Below, piece after piece: positions 56,373 through 64,000 of a stretch of 64,000 nucleotides of DNA. Positions within the stretch are counted from its first letter, which is position 1. Every line of letters begins with the position of its first letter. Both the position numbers and the translations under genes were made by a program. The notes under the pieces were generated by a model. The model was not told the origin of the DNA and did no database searches. It saw only the letters and a program-made list of their open reading frames with translations. Origin of the DNA: Bacteroidia bacterium (GTDB taxonomy: Bacteria > Bacteroidota > Bacteroidia > Bacteroidales > Prolixibacteraceae); contig JAPLDT010000102.1 of NCBI GenBank assembly GCA_026391315.1, positions 1 to 64,000 on the forward strand, written 5' to 3'.

Positions 56373-57697
56373 AGCGAATATCCTGTTCGATATTGATAGT
56401 GCATCATCTTGGTAGCTGCTCCATCGGTATCGCCGATAAATACCTGTTTGATAGGATCCCATTTAACAGTTCTTTTCAGTTGACAGGCGATGTTGCCAAG
56501 TGTGCAGACTGTGCAGCTGCTATGGCCAATCTCGACTGGAACTATTGGATCCCTATGTGCACGAATGGCTTCCACAAAATCCAATTGGTGAGGTACATTG
56601 GTTTCGGCCGGACCATTTTTTTCTTCTTTTTTTGCAGGAATTAATTTGGGATCAGAAGAGTTGAAATAACCCCGTGCCACTTCAATCCAGCCTTTTGTTC
56701 CCCAAAATTTGACACCCTTTGTCTTCTTTGCATCGAAAGGTTCGGAGGTCATCACGACTCCGTTGGCATATTTGAAAGTCATGTATTCAGTGCCATCCCC
56801 GATAGGTGAAATTTCGACCGGACCATTTTTGTCCATTCCCAGACCCCATTGAGCGATATCGAACATGTGAGCGCCCCAGTCGGTGGTGAATCCGCCACCC
56901 ATTTCAGTGTACCAGCGCCAGGCACCCCAGATCTTCTCATTTACTTCGGGATCAAGTGAAATTGGAGGATCCAATTCATGATTGAAATGGATCTTCGCGG
57001 TAAGTGAACCTAACCACAAATCCCAGTTCAGATCTGCTGGTACCGGTTCAGCAGGCAGATCGTATGGTTTCGGGGGAGCGCCAACATAAGCATTTACCTT
57101 TTCGATTTTCCCGATGGCGCCTGACTGAACTAGCTTTATGGCATTCTGAAAATTGGGGGTAGATCTCTGCATGCTGCCAACAGCCAGAATGCGCTTATTC
57201 TCACGAACGCATTTGACAAGTTCCTGACCTTCTTTAATTGTAAATGTCAGCGGCTTTTCCAGATAGACCTCTTTACCTGCTTTCAGGGCTGCGATGGCTA
57301 TTCTTGCATGAGAATGGTCCGGAACAGCAATGACGACTCCATTGATGCTTTTATTTTTGAGCAGATCTTCAAATTTTTCGAAGGTCTCAATTTTCACATT
57401 CTTACCGCTTTTGGCGTAAAATGCGTTGACTCTTTTTTCAAATCTTTTGCGTTTGATACCATAAACATCACATCCTGCAACAATTTCTACTCCCGGAATC
57501 TGCATGAATCCATTCAATAGAAACATTGCTTGCTGTCCCATTCCGATAAAGCCGAGACGAACATCAGCAGGTGCTGGTGAAGCCATTGTTTCAGAGCTAC
57601 TTAAAACGCCTGGCAGAAATGCTATTCCTGCAGACCCCATCATCGAAGTCCCAAAAAAAGAACGACGACTCAGTTTTTTCTTTTGATTTTCTGACAT
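56366..57697 (-). CDS. Tat-exported Gfo/Idh/MocA-family oxidoreductase
   Basis: 443 residues. The N-terminus carries a twin-arginine signal (KKLSRRSFFG, Arg11-Arg12), so it is exported folded with its cofactor. The Rossmann part follows (LGFIGMGQQAM), then VAVPDHSHAR-like and YLEKPLTFTI, where EKP is the family signature. The C-terminal domain contains WRWYTEMGGGFTTDWGAHMF. Such proteins oxidise or epimerise sugars or carry out NAD-dependent glycosidase chemistry. The normal EKP motif argues against GH109. Substrate unknown; next to nagAB but on the other strand. Confidence 0.87.
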   Translation of the reverse strand: MSENQKKKLSRRSFFGTSMMGSAGIAFLPGVLSSSETMASPAPADVRLGFIGMGQQAMFLLNGFMQIPGVEIVAGCDVYGIKRKRFEKRVNAFYAKSGKNVKIETFEKFEDLLKNKSINGVVIAVPDHSHARIAIAALKAGKEVYLEKPLTFTIKEGQELVKCVRENKRILAVGSMQRSTPNFQNAIKLVQSGAIGKIEKVNAYVGAPPKPYDLPAEPVPADLNWDLWLGSLTAKIHFNHELDPPISLDPEVNEKIWGAWRWYTEMGGGFTTDWGAHMFDIAQWGLGMDKNGPVEISPIGDGTEYMTFKYANGVVMTSEPFDAKKTKGVKFWGTKGWIEVARGYFNSSDPKLIPAKKEEKNGPAETNVPHQLDFVEAIRAHRDPIVPVEIGHSSCTVCTLGNIACQLKRTVKWDPIKQVFIGDTDGAATKMMHYQYRTGYSLL

Positions 57698-57880
57698 AGT
57701 ATTTGATATTGGTTGGAAATTTTCTTTAAAAATAGCGTTTTTTTTTGCAACATATCCTCAAAACTGACGTTCAACTTATAGATATCATCTGATTTCGATA
57801 AATTTTTTTCACTCTGAAGTCGGGTGAATAGGTTATTGTTTGGTATTTAACAAACATGGCCTTAATATATAAATGCAATC

Positions 57881-59401
57881 ATGGAAAGTAATCCTATGTC
57901 AAATCAAAAAATACCTTTTGATATTTTTTTAGAAGATTTTCGTTCAAGAAGTACCCATGCCTACCGCGTACGGGCTGATATTGACCAGTTAAGTACCAAC
58001 CGGGGTATGCCCCCTTTCGTGATGAGAGAGGTGATGTCGGGTAACCCTTTGTCTGTGAATATTCCTGAAGAGTATGGAGGGAGAGGTGGTAAAGTGGAGG
58101 AGATTCTTGCATTGCTATCAGCTGCTTCTTACGAGTCATTGGCGCTGTCGCTAACTTTGGGTATCAATTCAGCATTATTCCTTCAGCCTTTGGCAAAATA
58201 TGGATCAGAAGAGGCCAAAAAGTCTGTATTTGAACGGTTCATGACGGCACAGAACATGGGTGGATTAATGATTACCGAGCCGGGTCATGGAAGCGATGCA
58301 CTAAACATGCAAACATCATTTACCTCGGATGGAGATTCTTACAACATCAAGGGTACCAAACATTGGGCCGGATTAACCGGATGGGCTGATTTTTGGTTAT
58401 TGACAGCCAGAGAGCAGATGAAAAGCGGCGAGCTGAAACGTGACATCGATTTTTTCCTGTGCGATGTCAACCAGAATGGCCAACAAATCGTGGTAGAAGA
58501 GTTCTTCGACAATCTCGGACTTTACCAGATACCCTACGGCCGCAACCGGATCGATGTGGAAGTGCCACATCTTCATCGTCTGATACCTCATTCAACAGGC
58601 ATCAAGTTACTTTTAGACCTGTTGCACCGTAGTCGCCTGCAGTTTCCAGGTATGGCACATGGTTTTATCCAGCGGATGCTCGATGAGGCGCTGGCTCATA
58701 CCAGGGAAAGATCTGTATCAGGAAAAAGGTTGCTGGCATACGACCAGGTACAACTTCGTCTGACAGATCTTCAATCTTCTTTCACGGTTGCTTCTGCCAT
58801 GTGTGCCACCAGCTGTGAAAAGGCAGGTATTGAAAATGATCTTTCCACCAGTGGGGTAGAAGCCAATGCCGTAAAGAGTTATGTAACCGATCTGATGCAA
58901 AATGCTGCCCAGTCATTGGTACAACTGGTTGGGGCGAAAGCATACAGACTGAGTCATATCGGAGGAAGAGGCATTACCGACAGCCGTCCGTTTCAGATTT
59001 TTGAAGGATCCAACGACATGCTCTATTCACAGATCTCTGATGCAGTGGTCAAACAAATGAAACAGGCAAAAGAGTCTAATTTGTTTAAGTTTTTAAGTAC
59101 CAACGATTTGACTCAGAAGGCTACTGATTATTTCAAGGATCTTCTGAATTTTAATCTGGATTATGAGTTGCCGCAACGCAAGATGGTCGAATTGGGTCAG
59201 GCCATATCCAGAATTATCTCCATGGAGAAGGTGGTTGATTTGGGGGAAAAGGGTTTCCGTTCTGATTTGATTGAGAACAGCCTGGCTACTTTAAAGAAAG
59301 AGGTGACAGCTTTGATCGGGCACCTGAACTATTCAGATACGACTACGCTGATTGAAGATTACCAGGAGAATAGTTCGTGGTTCGCGCTGTCAGGACGGTA
59401 G
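57881..59401 (+). CDS. Acyl-CoA dehydrogenase family protein
   Basis: 506 residues from ATG 57881 (57896 is possible). The N-terminal helical domain (VNIPEEYGGRGG), the FAD-contact strand domain (MGGLMITEPGHGSDALNMQT) and the C-terminal helical domain are in order. Glu375 in FQIFEGSNDMLYSQ is the expected catalytic base. It would oxidise an acyl-CoA or related thioester, passing electrons to ETF. A longer C-terminal extension (about 410-506) exceeds the typical 380-residue form. Single gene with no partner in view. Confidence 0.9.
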   Translation: MESNPMSNQKIPFDIFLEDFRSRSTHAYRVRADIDQLSTNRGMPPFVMREVMSGNPLSVNIPEEYGGRGGKVEEILALLSAASYESLALSLTLGINSALFLQPLAKYGSEEAKKSVFERFMTAQNMGGLMITEPGHGSDALNMQTSFTSDGDSYNIKGTKHWAGLTGWADFWLLTAREQMKSGELKRDIDFFLCDVNQNGQQIVVEEFFDNLGLYQIPYGRNRIDVEVPHLHRLIPHSTGIKLLLDLLHRSRLQFPGMAHGFIQRMLDEALAHTRERSVSGKRLLAYDQVQLRLTDLQSSFTVASAMCATSCEKAGIENDLSTSGVEANAVKSYVTDLMQNAAQSLVQLVGAKAYRLSHIGGRGITDSRPFQIFEGSNDMLYSQISDAVVKQMKQAKESNLFKFLSTNDLTQKATDYFKDLLNFNLDYELPQRKMVELGQAISRIISMEKVVDLGEKGFRSDLIENSLATLKKEVTALIGHLNYSDTTTLIEDYQENSSWFALSGR

Positions 59402-59413
59402 GAATGACGGAGG

Positions 59414-59448
59414 GACTGGGATGACTGGGATGACTGGGATGACTGGGA
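59414..59448. repeat. Short tandem repeat of a 9-bp unit (GACTGGGAT)
   Basis: Almost four copies in a row just after the acyl-CoA dehydrogenase gene. No good complementary arm was noticed, unlike the other word repeats. Confidence 0.85.
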
Positions 59449-59531
59449 GAAGGGGAGAGGGGGCGACCGGAACTCCGAACATTATGAAGATTGAAACAGG
59501 GAAACAAAGAAACTGAGAAAATGAGACCTGT

Positions 59532-59646
59532 CCCTGAGCGTAGCCGAAGGGCTTTCAAATTTTGCGCGAACATACCGGTCCCCGAGCGAAGCCGAGGGGG
59601 GATGAATGGGAAGATGAGATTCTGTTCCCTGAGCTTGTCGGAAGGG
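59532..59646. repeat. Three copies of a CCCTGAGC...GAAGGG palindromic repeat
   Basis: Copies at 59532-59551, 59580-59599 and 59627-59646 share the 20-bp imperfect palindrome CCCTGAGC(N)TGTCGGAAGGG with changes. This matches a well-known interspersed repeat of many bacterial genomes (core CTGAGCTTGTCGAAG). Together with the repeat at 59414 it fills the space between two convergent genes; no gene is seen here. Confidence 0.8.
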
Positions 59647-59695
59647 TCGAAGCGTCTAGGTTTCATCACAATTTATGCCCTCCGGGCAAAATAAA

Positions 59696-59725
59696 ACGGC
59701 TGCTTCATCCAAATGAAGCAGCCGT
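59696..59725 (-). terminator. Intrinsic terminator of the susC-susD operon
   Basis: A perfect 12-bp stem (59696-59707 with 59714-59725) with a six-base loop, followed on the minus strand by a T-rich tract. It lies 24 bp after the susD stop. Confidence 0.9.
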
Positions 59726-59748
59726 AAATATGTAGTGTCAGTTGTAGA

Positions 59749-61411
59749 CTAGTAACCGGTATTTTGTTTTAGAACGCCGGGTTGTAAATCCAATTGTGTT
59801 TGTGGAACTGGCTGATATTTTGCCTTCTCTGTGAAAACGGCGCCTTTCATTACGTCAGGTCTGGTTCTTAAGTCATTTTTGGCAAAAGAATTCAGCGTGG
59901 CAGCCATGCTGCCCGGTGCGGCTTTATCCCAACGTCTCAGATCGAAAAAGCGCATACCTTCCGTTGCAAACTCTAAACGATTTTCCCACTGAACGGCCTT
60001 CATTGCGAATGCTTTATCAGGGAAAGAAGCATATTGACCAACTTTGTAATTGGCAGCAGGTTTGGTAAAGTCTACGTATTTTTTCCATTCGTCTCCTGAA
60101 TTGATGCTGACAGGAAGTTTGAAAATGTTTACTTTGCCCATAACAACTTCATTGCCAGCTCTTGCACGTATTTGGTTGACATATTTAAGTGCTGTAGCCA
60201 GGTCGCCTTCGGATGCAGCTATTTCAGCCCTCCACAACAAAACATTTCCCAAACGCAGGTAACGGAAGTTATTGGCGTTGATACCTGTCTGCCAACCTGT
60301 TGTGGTTGATAAGCTGTTGCGCTCAGATTTGTAGAAGAAAGTCTTCTCAACAGTCACATAAGGTCCGCCCCATGATTGGTCGCGAATCCAGTCCATCCCA
60401 CGCATAATACCCCAATCCATGTAGGGAAGGCCCCTGCGTCCCATGGTGAAATCGATACGGGGATCAACCAATTCATCAGAAGGAATGAAATCATCCGTAG
60501 AGGCAATTCCCTCGTCGTTCTTTAAATCTGTGTTATCAAAAGTGTCAAACAATGGCAGACCATTTGCATCAACTTTGAAAGCATTGGCAAGATTTTGGGT
60601 CGGCTGGTGGAAACCACAGCACATTCCCAGTTCAGGTGCATAAGGGGCATTCAAACCGATACCCATTTCACCATTTAGTGACTCGTTGATATCATTGACG
60701 TTCCGTTGAATTTCAAAAATTGACTCAGAGTTGTTGTTTTTAGCAATGCGGAAATTGTCAAAGAATTTGGGAGCCAGTGTGAATTTGCCACTGTTGATGA
60801 TGTTGTCAAGCAACGGTTTTGCATTGGTATAATCCAACACCTGCATGTAAGCACGGGCGGCAAGGGCCATGGCGGCATATTTTGTTGCGCGCCCTGGTTG
60901 AGCCTGCTTTTCAGGAAGATTGGCAGCTGCAAATGTCAGGTCGTCGATGATAAATTTCAAAACAGCGCCGGCAGCGTTATCATTGGAAATTGTATTGGCA
61001 ACATCAACCTTATCCTCAGGGATAAGCGGGATCTTGTCGCCAAAAACCAACCATGATTCAAAATAATACAGTCCCCTCAAAAAACGCGCTTCAGCTTTGA
61101 ATTGTGTAGCTGTAGCTGCTGCAAGGGAAGGAGTCTTGGCAATCACATTCAGTACAATGTTGCAACGGTTTACACCCATCCCAATGTTTAAATGTCCAGT
61201 TGGTGATGGAAGCACCCCAGCTGACGGTCCATAAAGCGCTTCCTTTGACCATACTGTAGGCTCCGGTCAAAAGAGCAGTAACACCTTTCTCACTGTAGAA
61301 TACATCTTCGGAAGTCGATCCAAGCGGCTTTTTGTCCAAAAATGAATCAGCGCAAGAAAAAGATATGGCCATAATGAAACAGGTCGCCACTATAATTGAT
61401 AGTTTTTTCAT
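59749..61411 (-). pseudogene. SusD/RagB-family lipoprotein gene, disrupted by internal loss and frameshift
   Basis: The N-terminal part starts at 61411 (MKKLSIIVATCFIMAISFSC, lipobox with Cys20) and stays in frame through GAYSMVKGSALWTVSWGAS and ITNWTF. Sequence in another frame then resumes at about 61185 as NIGMGVNRCNIVLNVIAKT and runs to the end (ERRLEFA-like region, LKQNTGY). Normal SusD proteins have about 45-50 residues between these parts (the DDAYKGS segment and following helix), so an internal block is missing and the frame is changed. SusD binds glycans as the lid of the SusC pore. As read, no full protein can be made. Either the gene is broken or the assembly lost a piece. Confidence 0.82.
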
Positions 61412-61451
61412 ATCATTCTTTTGTTTAAAATTTATAATATTCATATTTAGA

Positions 61452-64000
61452 TTACAGTCCGATGGTTACACCAAAAGTAATCTGACGCGGTGTTGGCCAT
61501 GCTCCTTTGTCAACTCCCATGCGATTGCCTTCACCAGCTGTATTGGACAATGTATTCACCTCAGGATCTAGTCCACTGTACTTTGTCATAGTGAATAAGT
61601 TGGTAGCTTGCAAATACAAACGTGCGCTTTTCATCTTGACTTTATCAAGAACAGATTTTGGAAGCGTATAACCCAATCTCATGGTTTTCAGTCTCAGGAA
61701 AGATCCGTCTTCGATGAATGCGGTTGAAGCATCCTGCGAATGGGAAGCTCCATCAAGCATTGGTAATCTTGCTCCTGTATTGGTAGGGGTCCATGAATTG
61801 TAGAGTGCATCCTTGCTTAACCCTCCTACAAATTGGCCATAGTCGATCCAGCGACTGACATAGTTGATCATGTCATTGCCATAACTTCCGTAGAAGAACA
61901 TATTCAAATCGAAATTGCCATAACCGAGGTCAATGTTTAAACCTCCGGTAAGTTTTGGATGAGGATCGCCAATAAAGGTACGGTCTTTGTCAAGTGAAAT
62001 CACGCCATCATTGTTTAAATCCCTGTATTTGAAGTGACCAACGGTGGTGTAATTACCAAACTTTGGAGCGGCAGCAGCTTCAGCAGCAGTCTGGATGATA
62101 CCGTCAACGATCAAGCCATAAAACATAGGAAAAGCCTGACCTGCTGTTGCACGGGTATATTCAACCTGACGTTCAGAATAACCTACTACTTCCTTCAAAT
62201 TGTTGGAGAGAGATACAACTTCATTTTTGTAATGAGACAATGTCGCATTGATCGCATAGGTAAATTTACCGGCCAATAGAGTATTGTGGTATCCAAGTTC
62301 AATATCAAAACCGGTATTTTTCATCTTACCAATATTTACATAAGGAGGTCTTGCAATACCCATTACCTGTGGTACACTTAAACGGTAAAGCATATCTGAC
62401 GTATTTCTTTGCCATACAGCAACAGAAGCGGTTAATTTTCTGTCAAACATGGTGGCATTAACACCCAAATCAACTGTTTGAGTGGTTTCCCAGCTTACAT
62501 CCGGATTACCCTTGGTAGAAGGTTCAAATCCGGCTACTGCGGAACCAGTTGTCCCGTTTAAGTTATAAGCGGCTGTATAACCATTGGTTCCGAAGGTAGA
62601 AAACATGTTGTATTCACCGATACGGTCATTACCTGATTTTCCCCAACCTGCTCTCACTTTGAGGCCGTCCAACCAGTTTTTTGAACCTGCCATAAAGCTC
62701 TCTTTGGTTAATTCCCATGCACCTGAAGCAGCAGGGAATATACCATATCTGTTGGCAGAACCAAATCGGGAGGAACCATCACGACGTACAGTCGCTTCCA
62801 CAAAATATTTCCCTTTCAGGTCATAGTTGGCGCGTCCGAACTGAGAAAACAATGCCCATGATGACCCGTTTCCGTCGTTGACTTTGTTCAATTCACCGGA
62901 GCCAAGCTGCATGTAATCAGGAGCTAGCGAAAAATATTGACTGCGACCGGCAGACATCCATTGATAAGTATCATCAACTGCTTCTGTTCCTATTACTACA
63001 TTAAGTTTGTGAATGTCCTTAATGGTCACATTGTAATTCAAGGTATTCGACCAGTTCCATAGGATGGAGTAGTTAGAATCAACACTCAAACCAGCTGTTT
63101 TGTTGGGTTCCGCATTTTCGTAGGTTGGAAGGGTGTAATTTTTGCCATTCCACTGAGCAAAGTTGTATCCGAATAAACTTTTGAAGGTCAATCCTTTCAT
63201 TAGGGTAGCCTCGCCAAAAAGATTGCCAAGTACGCGGATGTATTTGCCATCATTATCCTTTGCATGATCCAGCTGAGCAACCGGGTTGGCTGCATTACCG
63301 GTACCCGGAGCCTTTGTGCCCGCAAAATTGCCCATGATGTCATAAACAGGAACAATAGGTTGCATACGGTAGGCCATTGAGATAGCCGAACCTTCACCGT
63401 TGTTGGAAAAGTCGCCTAATTGATGGATATAGATTGCTTGCAGAGATTCACCAACTTTTAGCCAGTTGCTAAATTTAGATTCAGCATTGACACGGAAAGT
63501 GTACCTTTTGAAATCGGTGTTGATCAGGAATCCCTGTTCATCCAGATAATTCCCGGATAAAGAGTAGGTAGATTTCTTTCCACCGCCAGAAACGGAAAGA
63601 TCATATTCCTGAATAATCCCTTTGCGGTAGATTTCATCGTACCAGTTTGTACCAAGTTTATTGGCTTTAAAAATTTGATAATCAGGGTATTTGTAAAGAG
63701 CTTCTGCTGCAGAAGGATCACCCGACATGGTAGCAGCAGGCAGAACATAATCCGGAATGACAGGATTCGTTCCTTTGCCATATTGTGCAGAATTGGGTGC
63801 ATTGCCCAGGTTTTTAGCCTGTAACCACACTGCCTGGCCATATTCGGCTGTACCCAGCAAGGCGTATTGGTTGGTGGCTTGTGAAGTTCCGGTGCGGAGA
63901 GAAAAGACCACACTAGGCTCCTGATTTTCGCGGCCATGTTTGGTTGTGATAAGAATTACACCATTGGCACCACGGCTACCATAAATAGCAGCTGAAGAGG
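61452..64000 (-). CDS. SusC/RagA-family TonB-dependent transporter (N-terminus beyond window)
   Basis: The frame is open to the window end, so the gene continues past 64000; the visible part encodes about 849 residues. It begins within the plug domain (AIYGSRGANGVILITTK) and continues through the whole beta-barrel to the C-terminal strand (RQITFGVTIGL). Features include EYDLSVSGGGKKSTYSLSGN and VEATVRRDGSSRFG, typical for SusC. It imports oligosaccharides across the outer membrane with TonB energy and SusD as partner. SusD follows 40 bp downstream. The substrate is unknown, and no glycosidase lies next to it in the window. Confidence 0.95.
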   Translation of the reverse strand, partial: SSAAIYGSRGANGVILITTKHGRENQEPSVVFSLRTGTSQATNQYALLGTAEYGQAVWLQAKNLGNAPNSAQYGKGTNPVIPDYVLPAATMSGDPSAAEALYKYPDYQIFKANKLGTNWYDEIYRKGIIQEYDLSVSGGGKKSTYSLSGNYLDEQGFLINTDFKRYTFRVNAESKFSNWLKVGESLQAIYIHQLGDFSNNGEGSAISMAYRMQPIVPVYDIMGNFAGTKAPGTGNAANPVAQLDHAKDNDGKYIRVLGNLFGEATLMKGLTFKSLFGYNFAQWNGKNYTLPTYENAEPNKTAGLSVDSNYSILWNWSNTLNYNVTIKDIHKLNVVIGTEAVDDTYQWMSAGRSQYFSLAPDYMQLGSGELNKVNDGNGSSWALFSQFGRANYDLKGKYFVEATVRRDGSSRFGSANRYGIFPAASGAWELTKESFMAGSKNWLDGLKVRAGWGKSGNDRIGEYNMFSTFGTNGYTAAYNLNGTTGSAVAGFEPSTKGNPDVSWETTQTVDLGVNATMFDRKLTASVAVWQRNTSDMLYRLSVPQVMGIARPPYVNIGKMKNTGFDIELGYHNTLLAGKFTYAINATLSHYKNEVVSLSNNLKEVVGYSERQVEYTRATAGQAFPMFYGLIVDGIIQTAAEAAAAPKFGNYTTVGHFKYRDLNNDGVISLDKDRTFIGDPHPKLTGGLNIDLGYGNFDLNMFFYGSYGNDMINYVSRWIDYGQFVGGLSKDALYNSWTPTNTGARLPMLDGASHSQDASTAFIEDGSFLRLKTMRLGYTLPKSVLDKVKMKSARLYLQATNLFTMTKYSGLDPEVNTLSNTAGEGNRMGVDKGAWPTPRQITFGVTIGL

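Noticed and set aside
56366-57697. GH109 alpha-N-acetylgalactosaminidase
   Set aside because: The Tat signal and length fit, but the standard EKP motif of Gfo/Idh oxidoreductases is kept, so a general oxidoreductase call is safer.
59343-59669. Minus-strand ORF with SHPSHPSHPS repeats
   Set aside because: It is produced by the 9-bp tandem repeat and the palindromic repeats; no protein-like character.

Overview
The window is chromosomal DNA of a Bacteroidota bacterium, most likely an anaerobic, polysaccharide-degrading member of the Bacteroidales. The evidence is a SusC/SusD pair, a PorG-like gene of the type IX secretion system in the order porG-uppS-bamA-skp-skp-murI, a serine-type sulfatase, a two-subunit ferredoxin-dependent 2-oxoacid oxidoreductase, lipoproteins with Bacteroidota-type motifs, and promoters of the TTTG-N19-TAnnTTTG kind. 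No rRNA, tRNA, CRISPR array or intact insertion sequence was seen.

1-16.7 kb (+): nine secreted carbohydrate-active genes in one tight run: GH5 endoglucanase (cut by the window edge), GH39, GH42-like, GH29 fucosidase with accessory domains, a double-domain esterase, an SGNH esterase, canonical GH42, GH31 with a PA14 insert, and GH3. The set fits stepwise removal of acetyl, fucosyl, galactosyl, xylosyl and glucosyl units from a branched hemicellulose such as fucogalacto-xyloglucan.

16.7-21.3 kb (-): a compact molybdenum-cofactor operon: TauE-like permease, MobB-like GTPase, MoeA, a short MoaA, MoaC, and a MOSC-MogA fusion. 21.4-26.5 kb (+): a sulfatase broken by an in-frame TGA, a GH120-type beta-xylosidase and a UroD-like methyltransferase.

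26.7-33 kb: DsbD thiol reductase, a phosphatidylserine-decarboxylase-like gene whose start lies across a homopolymer, and a three-gene exported redox cassette (GCTD lipoprotein, MauE-thioredoxin fusion, 17-cysteine lipoprotein). 33-45 kb: SDR and VOC enzymes, an alpha/beta hydrolase, pdxJ, a CBS protein, nadK, and the envelope-biogenesis cluster porG-uppS-bamA-skp-skp-murI.

45.5-59.4 kb: sugar salvage and central metabolism: an APH-fold sugar kinase, a nucleotidyltransferase, two FucP-type sugar permeases, gamma carbonic anhydrase, korAB, nagA and nagB, a Tat-exported Gfo/Idh oxidoreductase and an acyl-CoA dehydrogenase. 59.7-64 kb (-): a SusC gene running off the window and a SusD gene that has lost an internal block and its frame.

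Two themes cut across the genes. Many intergenic spaces hold hairpins with a common layout but unrelated sequence words: perfect palindromes spanning both stop codons of convergent genes, low-complexity inverted repeats, and a nested inverted repeat. Several genes are also broken (sulfatase, SusD, decarboxylase start, an Ig-like lipoprotein fragment), so either this locus is decaying or the assembly has local errors.
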